The notes under the pieces: generated by a model
Database searches by the model: none
The model's input: only the letters and a program-made list of their open reading frames with translations
Told to the model about the DNA's origin: nothing
Assembly: GCF_025950235.1 (NCBI RefSeq)
Contig: NZ_JAPDDT010000016.1
Span: 62,001 to 126,000 of the forward strand
Length of the DNA stretch: 64,000 nt
Reading direction: 5' to 3'
Source of the DNA: Luteolibacter arcticus
GTDB taxonomy: Bacteria; Verrucomicrobiota; Verrucomicrobiia; Verrucomicrobiales; Akkermansiaceae
Part shown: positions 1 to 10,486 of the stretch, piece by piece
Numbering within the stretch: position 1 is the first letter of the stretch
How the letters are laid out: the number at the start of each line of letters is the position of its first letter
Position numbers and translations under genes: made by a program

Positions 1-4
1 CCCC

Positions 5-1012
5 ATGCCTCACGCGCGCCCAATCCCGTCGTATGCCGATCAGGAGCGTGTCTATATTGCCGACCGCTGCGAGCCGCTCATCTTCGCGGCACGGGCGGGG
101 GAACTCGAGTTGCATGCCGTGGGCCGCCATGATTATCCCGGCGAGAAGCTTTCCGATAACGAATTGGTCGGCCTGAGCAGCACCGGCTTCTGGAATGCCG
201 AGCACGGCCAGCAGTGGGGATTGCCAGAGCACCGGAACGAGGGCATCGAGTTCACCTTCATGGACACGGGACAGGTCCCCGTGCGGGTCGAGGGGCAGTC
301 CACCACGCTTCACTTCGGCGAGTGCCTCATCACCCGGCCTTGGCAGCCCCACCAGATCGGCGATCCCCATGTTCCCACCGGGAGACTGATCTGGTTGATT
401 CTGGATGTCGGTGTGCGTCTGCCTCACCAGGAGTGGTCGTGGCCGTCGTGGATAGTCCTTCACCCACCCGATCTTGAGGAACTCACGCGCTGTCTGCGGC
501 AGAACGAGCAACACTGCTGGAAGACCAGCCCGGAGATCCGACGCTGCTTCCAGTCCCTCGCGTACGCGGTGCAGCAGCCAATTCCCGCCGGACATTCGGC
601 CATCATCGTCAGCGTCAATGCGCTGCTGCTCGCGCTCTTGGAAATGTTCCGCTCCAAGAGCATCACGCTCGAGGAGTCGCTGACCGACAGCCAGCGGGGG
701 GTGCAGGTCTTCCTTGATGACTTGCGTCACTGCTGCGGAAAGTCATGGGGCATCGAAAGCATGGCAGAGAGTTGTGGGCTGGGTACCACCCGCTTCGCCC
801 ATCACGTCAAACTGCTCACCAACCTCACCCCTGCGGGTTATCTCACCCAGTGCCGCCTGGAGTATGCCCAGGCGCTGCTACGGCAGACGCCGCCGGTGCC
901 GATCGGGAACATTGCCCGCGAATGCGGGTTCTCCTCCGGTCAGTACTTCGCCACCGCTTTCCGCAAATGGACCGGCCTTGCGCCCGAAGAGTGGCGCAAG
1001 ACGCAAGCATAA
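5..1012 (+). CDS. AraC-family transcriptional regulator
   Basis: A 335-residue cytoplasmic DNA-binding regulator. The N-terminal part (about residues 20-150) looks like the cupin-like sensor region of AraC proteins. The C-terminal 100 residues carry the two helix-turn-helix units of the family, seen as SMAESCGLGTTRFAHHVK and IGNIARECGFSSGQYFATAF, followed by the usual TGLAPEEWRK end. The ligand cannot be told, though such proteins commonly sense sugars. The start is the first ATG in the window, only 4 bases from the edge, so an upstream start cannot be excluded. The next gene converges on it after 15 bases. Three nearby genes share a 35-bp dyad element; this regulator is a possible, unproven binder. 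Confidence 0.9.
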   Translation: MPHARPIPSYADQERVYIADRCEPLIFAARAGELELHAVGRHDYPGEKLSDNELVGLSSTGFWNAEHGQQWGLPEHRNEGIEFTFMDTGQVPVRVEGQSTTLHFGECLITRPWQPHQIGDPHVPTGRLIWLILDVGVRLPHQEWSWPSWIVLHPPDLEELTRCLRQNEQHCWKTSPEIRRCFQSLAYAVQQPIPAGHSAIIVSVNALLLALLEMFRSKSITLEESLTDSQRGVQVFLDDLRHCCGKSWGIESMAESCGLGTTRFAHHVKLLTNLTPAGYLTQCRLEYAQALLRQTPPVPIGNIARECGFSSGQYFATAFRKWTGLAPEEWRKTQA

Positions 1013-1027
1013 GATCCCGGCCTGCGA

Positions 1028-1831
1028 TCACTTGAGGCGACGGCGGCGCAGGAGCGCAAGCGCGCCCAACCCACCCAGCAGGCAAGGAACGGACGGCTCG
1101 GGAATCGGCGTCAGCGACATCGCGCTGATATACGGGCTCTTGTCGCCCGCGTCCGTGCCGCCGATGAGCGACAGGGAGATGCCGTTTGCGTCGGCCATCA
1201 CGTCGAACTCCAGCACGCTGCTATAGTGGTTTGCGGCGTTGGTCACCACGTTCCAGTTGGTGACGTAGGGGGTGCCGTTCGCCGAAACGTTCATTATCCG
1301 GATGGAGTTGCCGGCGCCGATTCCGATCGACAAAAGTTCCACATGATAAATCTGGCCGGTGGTGGCGACGGAATTGGGAATGACTACCGTCAATGTCCCT
1401 AACAGGGAGAACAACCCGCCGCCGTCATTGGCGATCTCGTTCCTCTCCGCGAGGTCGGTACCCGAATAGCCATAGCCCCAGCTATACGCATTGATGTCCT
1501 GAACCCGGGCCACTCCGCCGTTTTCGGAATTGGAGATGTTGATCGTAGGTGCTGTGCCTGAGCCGGGGGATGCCGCGCCGGTATTGGTCACCGCCTCGAC
1601 GCGCACGGTGGAAAGCGCGCCGGAGGAATTGATGATGTGATCCGCGCCCTTATTGAAGCCCCACGCCACGGTGCCAGCGGTCGTGTTGTCGAGGAAGGTG
1701 GTGAAGCCCGCGGTGCGGCTTTCGGTGGCACCGTTCAGCAGCACCATCGCGGCCGAAGCGGGCGAGGAGATCGCCGCGAACGAGGCCGCGATGATGGCAA
1801 GGAGTGGGAGGGTTGCTTTCGCTTTGGTCAT
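1028..1831 (-). CDS. PEP-CTERM sorting-domain secreted protein
   Basis: A 267-residue secreted protein of unknown function. Residues 1-27 form a signal peptide ending in SSPASAA. The C-terminus has the PEP-CTERM layout: a PIPEPS motif, a short hydrophobic helix (LGGLGALALL) and an Arg cluster RRRRLK. In known systems this tail is recognised by an exosortase (EpsH/XrtA type) and the protein goes to the envelope or extracellular matrix; no exosortase gene lies in this window. The middle is Gly/Ser/Thr/Asn-rich and predicted beta, with no recognised catalytic motif. A 35-bp dyad element lies 46 bases upstream of the ATG, which suggests co-regulation with the genes ending at 2154 and starting at 5598. 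Confidence 0.88.
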   Translation of the reverse strand: MTKAKATLPLLAIIAASFAAISSPASAAMVLLNGATESRTAGFTTFLDNTTAGTVAWGFNKGADHIINSSGALSTVRVEAVTNTGAASPGSGTAPTINISNSENGGVARVQDINAYSWGYGYSGTDLAERNEIANDGGGLFSLLGTLTVVIPNSVATTGQIYHVELLSIGIGAGNSIRIMNVSANGTPYVTNWNVVTNAANHYSSVLEFDVMADANGISLSLIGGTDAGDKSPYISAMSLTPIPEPSVPCLLGGLGALALLRRRRLK

Positions 1832-1876
1832 GGATTTGGGATAGGTGGAATCTTTTAGCTGAAGACTTCGTTTGGT

Positions 1877-1911
1877 GATATTTCGATGTAGCCCAGTGGG
1901 GAAAATCGAAC
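1877..1911 (-). promoter_or_regulatory. 35-bp dyad element, copy 1
   Basis: The half-sites TTCGAT (1882-1887) and ATCGAA (1905-1910) are inverted repeats separated by 17 bases. The whole 35 bases match the copy at 5111 at 31 positions. It lies 46 bases upstream of the PEP-CTERM gene start and is oriented toward it, as are the other two copies toward their genes. It is probably an operator or promoter-linked element; the protein that binds it is unknown. Confidence 0.65.
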
Positions 1912-2062
1912 GTGAGCGTCCGCCTGACTTTCATGCGCGCGAAGAGCTTGGCCCTGTTACCCGCCAGCGCTTTCGGACTCCTCACGGTGACGAGATCGAG
2001 AGCGGCATCCAGTTCCTCGGCGGTGATCGTCACTTTCGACTCAATCATCAGGTTGGAACTCA

Positions 2063-2092
2063 AGCGCCGCGCGGATTGCTCCGCGCGGCGCT
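2063..2092 (-). terminator. Hairpin downstream of the 957-residue beta-strand-repeat gene
   Basis: Perfect 13-bp GC-rich arms (2063-2075 and 2080-2092) with a 4-base loop lie 61 bases past the stop codon at 2154. No strong T-run follows on the minus strand, so it may act as a 3' stabilising stem or a weak intrinsic terminator. Confidence 0.6.
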
Positions 2093-2153
2093 CCTTCTCC
2101 CTTCTTGACCTCGACGGGAATTCATTTCGTTCGCTGCCCGCGAACCGGAAGGC

Positions 2154-5027
2154 TCAAGGCGTCACTTCCACCCGAAGGCGGGCGAACTTCGCGGTGTCCG
2201 GTGTTTGCGGAACCGTGAGGGTCACCGTGTCGGTGCCATCGAGGTTATCGATTACGGTCACCCCGCCGCCGGTGACGTCTCCGACGGTGAAGTTCAGCGG
2301 CCATGCAGCAAGCGTGGTGCCCACGTCGATGAAGACGTCGGTGTCCGGGGTCCTCGAATCCCGATCACGCAGGAAGGTGAAGACGAGGTTGCCGCCGGAG
2401 ACCGAAGCGGTCGGAGCCTTGCCCGCGTCCTGGCTGGTGGCCAATCCGCCTAGGACGTATTCCACACCGTTGGCGATGCCGTCGTTGTCGAAGTCCTGAT
2501 CGGGGGTTTGCGATGGCGCGTTGATGCTGGCCCAGGAGCTGTAACCGGCGACAGGCGCGAGAGCTTCGATGGTGACGGCATTGCTGTCGTCATAGCGGAT
2601 CTTGAAGGTGTTGCTGCCGATCACCACCGTGGCTTCCTCGGCAAGCCCGTCGAACGTGCCCGTGAGGTTGCCGGTGTAGGTGATGAGCGTCAGCTTGGTG
2701 CCGAGTGTGACGATCGCGGGGTTGCCAGCGATATCGGTCGCGACGAGGGGCCCGTCCAGGTCGACGTCGCCAGTGACCTCGACAAGGTCCGCAGTGGGGC
2801 TGCCGGATGAGTCAATCTCGGTGGCGAGTGTGCCGCCGGATATCGTGAGGGCTCCCGTTGCGAGAGTTCCGACGGATCCCCCTGGAGCGATTGTACCACC
2901 GGTTTCCACAGTGACATCCCCGCTGATAGTCCCCATGCCGCCGAGCGTGGCGGTGGAATGGACGGTTACGGCACCCGTTCCCGTGGCCGAGCCCGTGGTA
3001 TTGTCCGCCAGCAGGGTGCCGGCATTGATCATGGTGCCGGCCCCGTAGCTATTCGCGCCGGAGAGCGTCAGGATGCCGGTGCCGATCTTGGTCAACGCCA
3101 CCGTGCCACTGCCATTCTCGATGGTGCCGCCAAACGCATTGGTCGCATTTGATTGACCGAGCGTGAGGGTGACGTCTCCGGCGGTGTTGCTGGTGACAGT
3201 GCCGGTGCCAGTGAGGCGGTTGAGGCTTTCGCTGTGCCCGAACAAATCCAAGGTGCCGCCACTCATGTTCACGAGGCCGTAGCTGGTCCCGGCTGAGGTA
3301 AGGCCGTAGATCTGGTCCGTGCCGGATCCCGTCAGCTTCACGGTTGCGCCCGTGGCAATATCCGTGATGGCCGCCACCGCGCGGATTGAGGCACCCGTTT
3401 TGTCGAGGAGCAGGGTGCCCGCTGCCACGTTGACAACCAGAGCGCTATCGTCAGCGGTGCCCGTGAGATTCAGCGTTCCGGGCCCTTGTTTAGTAACGAC
3501 TCCGGCACCGTTGCCGACGAATCCGCTGTTGATGGCCAGGGTCGTGCCGACATCGGTGATTTCGATGGCATTGCCTGCCGTGGTGTTGTTGGCACTGTAA
3601 GCGCGCGTCGTCGTGGTGGTAGCACCAACGGCCGTGTATTGGAGCTTGCCGCCATTGAGGGTGACACTTCCCGTTCCAAGGTTGCTGGTTCCAGCATCCG
3701 CGATTACGCCGACGCTCAGGATGCCGCCACTGACGGTGGTGTTGAGGTAGGAGTTGCTGCCGGTGAGGGTCTGCGTGCCGGTGCCGACCTTGATCAGATT
3801 GAGACCGCCGGTGGTGATCAGCGAAGGGCCCAATAAGGTCGCACCATTGGAATTCGACACGATATTGCCGCTGAAGGTTCCGGAGCCGTTGTTGACACCC
3901 ACGGAGAAACTGTGAGTCAGGTAGCTGTTGCCCAGCGTGCCGGTGCCGGTGAGCGCGTCGAAGACGACATTCTGCCCGCGGATGTCAAAGGTGCCCCCGT
4001 TGACCACATCAAGGCCGGCAAGGTTGCCGGTATAGTTGGCGGTGAGTTGGTCGTTGCCGACTCTGCCGACACCTGAAACCCGCAGAGTCGTGCCGGCCGA
4101 ACCGGTCATGGCTCGTTGAATCGTGAAGAAGGCTCCGGTGCCGTTATTGTTCAATTCCAACACGCCACCGGCGATGGCGATTGGCTGGAGAAAGTTCCGT
4201 GTGGCGACTGCGGATGACGAAATGGCCAGCGTGCCGGCACCGGATTTCGTAAAGGTACCAGGACTAGCACCACCACCACCAGTATGAGTCCCGCCGCCTC
4301 CCGCCAGGATCGTCAATTGGCCGTTCACCTCGGTGATGTCGACATTTGCCGCGCCATCATTGGTATAGAAATCACGGGTATTCGTGGTCGAGGTAGCCGT
4401 CGTGCCGGTGTAGCGGAGCGTGCCTCCCTTTTGGACCGCTATGTAGTTAGAACCGCCCGAGCCATTGCCCAGTTGCGCGCCATTATTGATGGAGACCGTG
4501 GTGGCACCACCGCTCTGCCCGATGTAGAAGAATCCAGTGTTGGTGTTGGTTCCGGTGAGAGTGACGGTTCCAGCGCCGTTGAAGTTCAAGCTGCCGGCCC
4601 CGCTGATGGCGCCGCCAAGGGTCAAAACTTGGCTGGCGGCGGCGGTGAAAACCGTCGCGCCCGCACTGATGGCGGAGTTGATCGTGGCACTCGCATTGGT
4701 GGCGACCGTTCCAGTAAGCGCGAGCGAACTGCCGGCGATGGTGTAGCCTGCCGTATTGAAGGTGATCCCGTTTGCCGTGATTCCCGTCGTGAGATTGACC
4801 GCGCCGACACCGGTGGCGTCAAAGATGGCGGAATCAGGCGTGGCGTTGTTCCAAGTGGAGCCGGTCCAGTTGGCGGTCGCCGTGTCCCAGTTGTTGTCCA
4901 CTGATCCGCTCCACGTCAGGCTGGCTGAGTAAGCATGGGAACCTCCAAGGAGCGCGACTAAAAGCAGCGGCTTGGAAAGTGCGGTTCGAGAATTGAAGGG
5001 GCGGACACGATGTGTGAGGTCGTTCAT
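2154..5027 (-). CDS. Autotransporter-associated beta-strand-repeat surface protein
   Basis: A 957-residue secreted protein. After a basic start comes a hydrophobic signal segment (PLLLVALLGGSHAYSA), then SLTWSGSVDNNWDTATANW, the opening typical of verrucomicrobial beta-strand-repeat proteins. The body repeats units of the form 'GxGTxTLxGxNxxxxxTxVxxGxL', predicted to build a long beta-solenoid. There is no C-terminal outer-membrane beta-barrel, so it is not a classical type V autotransporter. The last 130 residues hold the Asp-rich QDFDNDGIANGVEYVLGG module and a beta domain shared with many proteins here. A dyad element lies 84 bases upstream. Adhesion or a structural surface role is inferred, not shown. 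Confidence 0.85.
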   Translation of the reverse strand: MNDLTHRVRPFNSRTALSKPLLLVALLGGSHAYSASLTWSGSVDNNWDTATANWTGSTWNNATPDSAIFDATGVGAVNLTTGITANGITFNTAGYTIAGSSLALTGTVATNASATINSAISAGATVFTAAASQVLTLGGAISGAGSLNFNGAGTVTLTGTNTNTGFFYIGQSGGATTVSINNGAQLGNGSGGSNYIAVQKGGTLRYTGTTATSTTNTRDFYTNDGAANVDITEVNGQLTILAGGGGTHTGGGGASPGTFTKSGAGTLAISSSAVATRNFLQPIAIAGGVLELNNNGTGAFFTIQRAMTGSAGTTLRVSGVGRVGNDQLTANYTGNLAGLDVVNGGTFDIRGQNVVFDALTGTGTLGNSYLTHSFSVGVNNGSGTFSGNIVSNSNGATLLGPSLITTGGLNLIKVGTGTQTLTGSNSYLNTTVSGGILSVGVIADAGTSNLGTGSVTLNGGKLQYTAVGATTTTTRAYSANNTTAGNAIEITDVGTTLAINSGFVGNGAGVVTKQGPGTLNLTGTADDSALVVNVAAGTLLLDKTGASIRAVAAITDIATGATVKLTGSGTDQIYGLTSAGTSYGLVNMSGGTLDLFGHSESLNRLTGTGTVTSNTAGDVTLTLGQSNATNAFGGTIENGSGTVALTKIGTGILTLSGANSYGAGTMINAGTLLADNTTGSATGTGAVTVHSTATLGGMGTISGDVTVETGGTIAPGGSVGTLATGALTISGGTLATEIDSSGSPTADLVEVTGDVDLDGPLVATDIAGNPAIVTLGTKLTLITYTGNLTGTFDGLAEEATVVIGSNTFKIRYDDSNAVTIEALAPVAGYSSWASINAPSQTPDQDFDNDGIANGVEYVLGGLATSQDAGKAPTASVSGGNLVFTFLRDRDSRTPDTDVFIDVGTTLAAWPLNFTVGDVTGGGVTVIDNLDGTDTVTLTVPQTPDTAKFARLRVEVTP

Positions 5028-5110
5028 GGGTTTCGGAGTTTTTAATGAGGAGGTGATTGTCGGATAGCGGGGGCTTCGAACCGGCGATCATAGCGCGGAA
5101 AATCCCTCGG

Positions 5111-5145
5111 GATATTTCGATGAAGCTCAGTGACGAAAATCGAAC
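5111..5145 (-). promoter_or_regulatory. 35-bp dyad element, copy 2
   Basis: TTCGAT (5116-5121) and ATCGAA (5139-5144) with the same 17-base spacer. The conserved central GCNCAGTG is also present. It lies 84 bases upstream of the beta-strand-repeat gene start and is oriented toward it. Confidence 0.65.
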
Positions 5146-5384
5146 GCCTTTGCCCCGACTGATCAGGTAAACCGGGCCTGCAAATGGCGGGTGCTCATTG
5201 GGAGCAGCTAAAGAGTCGATCTTGCACGTCTCAAGGCAGACAGATCTCGGAGTGGTAACATTGCCCAGCCAACGACCGGCTGCATTTCGCGCCTCAGCCT
5301 GTTTTATGCGACCTCGTGGGCGTTCGCCGTAGCGATCGAAACGTGTGGAAATCAGAAAGGAGTGGCCGAAGTCCGATCGTCCAA
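5146..5384. other. Intergenic DNA between divergent genes
   Basis: The divergent gap 5028-5597 holds dyad copies 2 and 3 in opposite orientation, each facing its own gene. I see no supported gene, RNA or further repeat in the 239 bases between them. Confidence 0.5.
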
Positions 5385-5419
5385 GTTCGATTTTCGTCAC
5401 TGGGCAACATCGAAATAGC
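5385..5419 (+). promoter_or_regulatory. 35-bp dyad element, copy 3
   Basis: TTCGAT (5386-5391) and ATCGAA (5409-5414), spacer 17 bases. This copy is inverted relative to copies 1 and 2, so it faces the ThuA-domain gene on the plus strand, about 180 bases before its GTG start. Confidence 0.65.
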
Positions 5420-5597
5420 ACCCAACGCCGTCCGCTGATTAAATCTCACCCTCGCACGTCCCTCTTCATCATTCCCATCCCCGGAGGTGAAATGGATGCT
5501 TGGGACGAGACGGCGGGCCCGATTCCAAATTCAATCCCACTGGCAGGCCCTCTCGTGGATAGCCACTCTGCCCCTGAGGAAATTTATCGATCTCACT

Positions 5598-6473
5598 GTG
5601 AAAAAACAGCTCATCGCTCTGATTCTTGTCCTTGCTTCGGTGTTGCTGCCCACTCCTGTTAGGGCTCACGGCATCGATGTCCTGGTCTTCAGCAAGACCA
5701 CCGGTTTCCGCCACACTTCGATCCCGGCAGGAGTCACTGCGTTGACGGAACTGGGAGCGGCACACCATTTTGGAGTCACTTTCACCGAGAACTCGGCGGA
5801 GTTCATCTCCCAACTTCCCAACCACCAGGTGGTGGTGTTCCTGAATACGACGGGCGATGTTCTGGATGCCTCCCAGGAAGCCGCCTTCAAGACATGGTAC
5901 CAAAATGGCCGCGGTTTCGTCGGCATTCATGCCGCGTGCGATGCCGAGACCGGCTGGCCGTGGTTCATGGATATGATCGGCGCCAAGTTTTCGGGTCACC
6001 CCGCAATTCAAACCGCCGAGGTGAAATTTCTCGACCGGGTGCACCCGATCACCAACGTGATCGACCCGGCGACGGGACAACGGATCGAGCGCTGGTCACG
6101 CAGCGACGAGTGGTACAATTTCACCGCCAGTCCGCGCGGTAAGGCACACGTGCTGGCGGTTCTCAGCGAGTCAACCTACACCGGTGGCGCACATGGTGAC
6201 GATCATCCGATCGCCTGGTGCCGGGACTTCGACGGCGGGCGGTCTGCCTATCTGGGAATGGGTCATACCGATGAGACCTACAGCAACGCGATTTTCGGGG
6301 GATTGCTGACGAACGCGATCGAATGGGCGGGTGGCGAAATCCCGGCAGACAGCGATGCTCGATTCACGCGAACTACGAAAAGGTCGTGCTCGATCGCAAT
6401 GTTTCTTCCCCCATGTCGCTGGACCTCGACTCGAATGGCAATATCTACCTCGTCGAACGCCGGGGCGCGGTGA
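5598..6473 (+). CDS. ThuA-domain N-terminal part of a split ThuA/sugar-dehydrogenase protein
   Basis: Chosen start is GTG 5598, which gives an ideal signal peptide ([20 protein letters not shown], then VRA); an in-frame ATG at 5487 would add a non-signal-like extension. Residues about 23-250 are a ThuA domain, a class-I glutamine-amidotransferase-like fold common in trehalose-utilisation and glycoside proteins: [22 protein letters not shown] and [21 protein letters not shown] are visible. After [11 protein letters not shown] the homology jumps to the next reading frame near 6354, where one base appears to be missing; the last ~40 residues of this frame are nonsense. Together with 6362-10426 it would be one secreted protein of about 1,600 residues. 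Confidence 0.8.
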   Translation: MKKQLIALILVLASVLLPTPVRAHGIDVLVFSKTTGFRHTSIPAGVTALTELGAAHHFGVTFTENSAEFISQLPNHQVVVFLNTTGDVLDASQEAAFKTWYQNGRGFVGIHAACDAETGWPWFMDMIGAKFSGHPAIQTAEVKFLDRVHPITNVIDPATGQRIERWSRSDEWYNFTASPRGKAHVLAVLSESTYTGGAHGDDHPIAWCRDFDGGRSAYLGMGHTDETYSNAIFGGLLTNAIEWAGGEIPADSDARFTRTTKRSCSIAMFLPPCRWTSTRMAISTSSNAGAR

Positions 6474-9400
6474 AGCGGCACAACCCAGTGACAGGTGTCA
6501 CCACCACGATTGGCACGATCAGCACGTATAGCGGCGGCGATTTCGGCCTTCTGGGAATTGCCCTCGATCCCGGCTTCGACCCCGATACTCCGGCCTCCCA
6601 GCACCTCTACATCAACTACTCGGTGAACCCGGCAACGGCCACCGATACCCGTTTATCGCGGTTCACCCTCAATGCTTCCGGCAACCTCGACCTCATGAGT
6701 GAAAAGATTCTTATGGAGGTGTATGTGAATCGTCCGTCCACTTACGGTTACAACGGCTATCACCAGAGTGGCTGCCTGCGCTTCGATGCCGCCGGGAATC
6801 TATGGATCGGCTGCGGAGACAATACGGACGCCTCGCAGTATAGTCCGCGCAATGCCGGCAACATCATGCTGGATGCCCGGAAGGGCTCGCCCAACACCGC
6901 AGACCTGCGCGGTGGCCTGCTGCGTATCAAGCCCGCGATCGGCGGGGGTCCACCCGAGCACCCGAACTACACGATCCCGGCGGGCAATCTGTTCCCACTA
7001 GGAACGCCTGCCACCCGTCCGGAAATCTACACGATGGGCGCGCGCAACTGTTTCCGCTTCTGCATCGACCCTCACACCGGGTGGGTTTACTACGGCGATG
7101 TCGGCCCCGACTCGAGCGTGGATGCTTTCGGAGTGGCGTTCGGTGGGCCGCGCGCTCATGACGAATTCAACCAGGTCCGCAGCCCGGGATGGTTCGGGTG
7201 GCCGTATTTCATCGGGGACAACAAGCCCTATTTGAACGGCTCAGCAGTCCCATGGACGATGAGCAGCCTGCGCAGCGACCTGGCGAGTTACTTCACCGAG
7301 CCGACCTTTTTGAACAACGGCGGCGTAGCCGGCAACCCGGCGCTGCTGCCTGACCCGACTCCCGCGTGGATCTGGTATCCCTATGGCGCGGCGCCGGCCC
7401 AATTCTCGGAATTCAACAGTCCGAATGGCGGCCGCTGCGCCTTGGCGGGTGCGGTTTACAAGTATCAGCCGGGCAACAACTTCCCGGCTTACCATGACCG
7501 CACTCTCTTCCTCATGGAGTGGTCTCGCAACGAGATCCAAGAGGTCAAGACTGACGCCGCCGGGGCGATTCTTGAAATCACCCAGTTCGCACCGCATCTG
7601 AACTTTTCGAGACCGATCGACATGGTTTTCGGCCGCGACGGCGCGATGTACGTGATCGAATGGGGCGACGATGCCTGGGGCGGCGCTTCTGCCGACACGG
7701 CACTGGTCAAAGTGCGCTATACCAAAGCCAATCTCACACCGAGCGCGATCGCATCCGTAGATGTGAGTTCGGGCACCCTGCCGTTGACGGTCAATTTCAG
7801 CTCGGCGGGAAGTCTGGACCCCGAGGACGAAGCGGGAGTGACCTTCGCCTGGGATTTCAACGGAGACCAAATCGTCGATTCAACCGAACCGAATCCGCAG
7901 CACATTTATACCACGGCGGGGACTTACAGCGTGCGCCTGAGTGTGACGGATACCACGGGTCTTGTCGCTTTTGACACCGTGGTCATCTCTGCCGGAAATC
8001 ATGCCCCCGTTCTCAGCTTCAATGAGCCGGTGAATCAGGGCTTCTTTGACTGGGGCGACACGGTGGGCTTCGCTTTCTCAGTAACAGACGCCGAAGATGG
8101 CAGCAGTGATGCCGGCCAGATCACGAAGGACGATGTATTGTTGGAGGCCTCGCTTGGGCATGGCGACCATCAGCATACGGAGATTCAAGCCAACCTGTTG
8201 GCTGGAATCGCCACCACCCCCCGGGATGAAGGTCATGCGTTTGATGGGGATCTCGCCTACGTGTTCGATGGCTACTACACCGATCGAGGCGCGCCGGGTG
8301 TCGAACCGATCACCGGCAACACCAAGGCCGTCCTCCAGCCGAAGGTCAAGATGGCCCAGTTCTTCGACAATCAATCCGGTGTCCAAATTGGAACAACGGC
8401 GGACGCGGTAGGCGGGGGCGACGACGTGATTTCCATCGACCACGGGGACTGGATCATGTTCCGCGACTTCAACCTCGCGAACATCGATGCGATACGCCTG
8501 AGAGCCGCCTCGGCTGTCGGGGGAAGCATGGTCAAGGTGCGGCAGGACTCTCCCACCGGCAACCTGTTGGCGAGCGTCAACGTGGGATCCACCGGGTCTA
8601 ACTCGGTCTATCAGGACTTCACCGGTCCGGCATCTGGCTCGCTTGCAGGAAACCACGACCTGTATCTCGTCTTCGAAAAAACCGCGGGCGCCAGCGATTT
8701 GATGCGGCTGAACTGGATCAACTTCCGGGGCAATGGGGTGACGCACAGTTCACAGAAACCGGCAGTCCAAGGTGTCGATGTGCTTGGGACTAACCAATTC
8801 CGCCTGAACTTCGACCAAGCCGTGGACGCCAGCGGACTCGGTAGCATGAGCAGCTACGCGATCAACAACGGTGCCACCATTTCCGGAGTCACGCCGGCAG
8901 CGGACCAGCGGTCGGTGACTTTGACAACTTCCGGCACCAGTGCGGGCACTTACTACACGGTGTCCCTGAGTGGCATCGAAGATCTTGCCGGCGATCCCAT
9001 CAAGCCAAACTCCTCGGTACTGCTCGTTACGCCATCGGTGCCAATCCTGGGCTTCGCCTGCGGCATCAAGTGCGGCGTGACCGGTCCGGAAGGACTCTAC
9101 ATCGATGGGCAGGGCCGGGTCTATTACCCCGACCGCTATGTAGTCGGCGGCACCCCGTACAGCACGACGACCGCGATCGCCAACACCGTGGACGATACGC
9201 TCTACAGGACCGTACGCCACAACACCGGGTCGCTGACCTATGCGATTCCCGTCCCGGAGACCGCCGACTATGAGGTCACGCTCAAGTTTGCCGAAATCTA
9301 CTGGTCGGCAAATGGAAAGCGCGTGTTCGACGTCAAGGTGGAGGGTGCGATCGTCCGGAGCGGATTGGACATCCATGCGACAGCGGGCGGGAAGGATATC

Positions 9401-10426
9401 GCGGTCGATCTTTCCACCACAGTCAGGGTCAGCGACGGCTTTTTGACGATCACTCTGGACAACGCCACCGTCGACAATCCGATGATCAACGCGATCTACG
9501 TCGAGCGAGCGGGCACCTTCAACAACGTTCCGCACTTGGCTTTTGGCATCAATGCCGGGGGAGCAGCTTACCAAAGTGTAATCGGCCAGACCCCGTATAT
9601 GGCGGACGCGTTCTACGCGCCGACGGGGACCGTGACCACTTACACTGGGACCTTCACCGGTTCGGGAGGCGATGACATCCTCTATCGGAGCGACCGCTAT
9701 AACAACGGCAACATCAGTTGGCAAATTCCCGCCCGGAACGGTCGCTACCAAGTCGTCGCCCAGTTCGCGGAAGCTTGGTCGGGCGCAAGCACGCCTGGCG
9801 TGAGGAACTTCAATGTCCTGCTGGAGAATCACCTCCAGCAGCCTGCTCCGCTGGACCTCACGGCCGTGGCTGGCTATCGAACGGTCTATGAAATGACCCG
9901 AACCGTCACTGTTTCCGACGGCACCCTGTCGCTGACCTTGGAGCAGAATCCGGGTGGCAACAATCCCAAGATCAACGCGATCAAGATCACCGGCGACCCA
10001 ACCGGCGGGCTGACGATTCCCACTGGATTCTTCACCTGGTTGCAGGGCTATCCGGAACTCGGGATGAGCCCGGTGGGAGATACCGACCACGACGGCGTCG
10101 ACTCACTCTTGGAATATGCATTGGCGGGCGATCCGCTGGTTGCGGACACCGGAATACTGCCGCGCCTTTTGATGGACGGCACCGGAGCCTGCGAACTCAG
10201 TTTTAATCGCCCGCAAGGAATAACGGATCTGGCCTATGATCTGGAGGCTTCTGGTGACCTGACATCCTGGATTGAGATCACTCCCGCCATTTTTGTCCAA
10301 GACCTCGGCAACGGGACCGAGCGCCTCACCTACAAGAATCTGCCCGCAGCCGCGGACGCCGGAGGCCTCAACACGGACAGGAAGAGCTTCTTCCGCCTCC
10401 AAGTCGGGTTAATCCCGCCGGGCTGA
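6362..10426 (+). CDS. PQQ-type sugar dehydrogenase / PKD / carbohydrate-binding multidomain protein (C-terminal part)
   Basis: This continues the ThuA protein after the frameshift. The open frame runs from 6323 and residue numbers here count from that codon; homology begins at [14 protein letters not shown]. In order: a glucose/sorbosone-dehydrogenase six-bladed propeller (about 15-465, with [20 protein letters not shown] and [12 protein letters not shown]), a PKD domain (474-557, FAWDFNGDQ), a CBM6-like domain (about 650-800), an SbsA-like Ig domain (812-900), two malectin-like domains (907-1062 and 1069-1224) and the shared C-terminal module ([19 protein letters not shown]). Such ThuA-dehydrogenase-PKD-CBM fusions are known in carbohydrate degraders. 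The role is presumably extracellular sugar oxidation or binding. The lesion may be a real mutation or a sequencing error. Confidence 0.8.
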   Translation: MHANYEKVVLDRNVSSPMSLDLDSNGNIYLVERRGAVKRHNPVTGVTTTIGTISTYSGGDFGLLGIALDPGFDPDTPASQHLYINYSVNPATATDTRLSRFTLNASGNLDLMSEKILMEVYVNRPSTYGYNGYHQSGCLRFDAAGNLWIGCGDNTDASQYSPRNAGNIMLDARKGSPNTADLRGGLLRIKPAIGGGPPEHPNYTIPAGNLFPLGTPATRPEIYTMGARNCFRFCIDPHTGWVYYGDVGPDSSVDAFGVAFGGPRAHDEFNQVRSPGWFGWPYFIGDNKPYLNGSAVPWTMSSLRSDLASYFTEPTFLNNGGVAGNPALLPDPTPAWIWYPYGAAPAQFSEFNSPNGGRCALAGAVYKYQPGNNFPAYHDRTLFLMEWSRNEIQEVKTDAAGAILEITQFAPHLNFSRPIDMVFGRDGAMYVIEWGDDAWGGASADTALVKVRYTKANLTPSAIASVDVSSGTLPLTVNFSSAGSLDPEDEAGVTFAWDFNGDQIVDSTEPNPQHIYTTAGTYSVRLSVTDTTGLVAFDTVVISAGNHAPVLSFNEPVNQGFFDWGDTVGFAFSVTDAEDGSSDAGQITKDDVLLEASLGHGDHQHTEIQANLLAGIATTPRDEGHAFDGDLAYVFDGYYTDRGAPGVEPITGNTKAVLQPKVKMAQFFDNQSGVQIGTTADAVGGGDDVISIDHGDWIMFRDFNLANIDAIRLRAASAVGGSMVKVRQDSPTGNLLASVNVGSTGSNSVYQDFTGPASGSLAGNHDLYLVFEKTAGASDLMRLNWINFRGNGVTHSSQKPAVQGVDVLGTNQFRLNFDQAVDASGLGSMSSYAINNGATISGVTPAADQRSVTLTTSGTSAGTYYTVSLSGIEDLAGDPIKPNSSVLLVTPSVPILGFACGIKCGVTGPEGLYIDGQGRVYYPDRYVVGGTPYSTTTAIANTVDDTLYRTVRHNTGSLTYAIPVPETADYEVTLKFAEIYWSANGKRVFDVKVEGAIVRSGLDIHATAGGKDIAVDLSTTVRVSDGFLTITLDNATVDNPMINAIYVERAGTFNNVPHLAFGINAGGAAYQSVIGQTPYMADAFYAPTGTVTTYTGTFTGSGGDDILYRSDRYNNGNISWQIPARNGRYQVVAQFAEAWSGASTPGVRNFNVLLENHLQQPAPLDLTAVAGYRTVYEMTRTVTVSDGTLSLTLEQNPGGNNPKINAIKITGDPTGGLTIPTGFFTWLQGYPELGMSPVGDTDHDGVDSLLEYALAGDPLVADTGILPRLLMDGTGACELSFNRPQGITDLAYDLEASGDLTSWIEITPAIFVQDLGNGTERLTYKNLPAAADAGGLNTDRKSFFRLQVGLIPPG

Positions 10427-10486
10427 TCGCTTCGACTCGTGCCACGACGGTGCAACAGAAGGCGTGTAAATCTCGATCTAAGGAAT

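Noticed and set aside
1650-2063. 137-codon minus-strand frame between the PEP-CTERM and beta-strand-repeat genes
   Set aside because: Its second half is an out-of-frame overlap of the PEP-CTERM gene, and the middle is the dyad element. The first 45 residues look mildly coding-like but match nothing I recognise.
8750-10090. 446-codon minus-strand frame opposite the malectin domains
   Set aside because: The opposite strand has clear malectin and Ig domains; this frame has none and no plausible start context.
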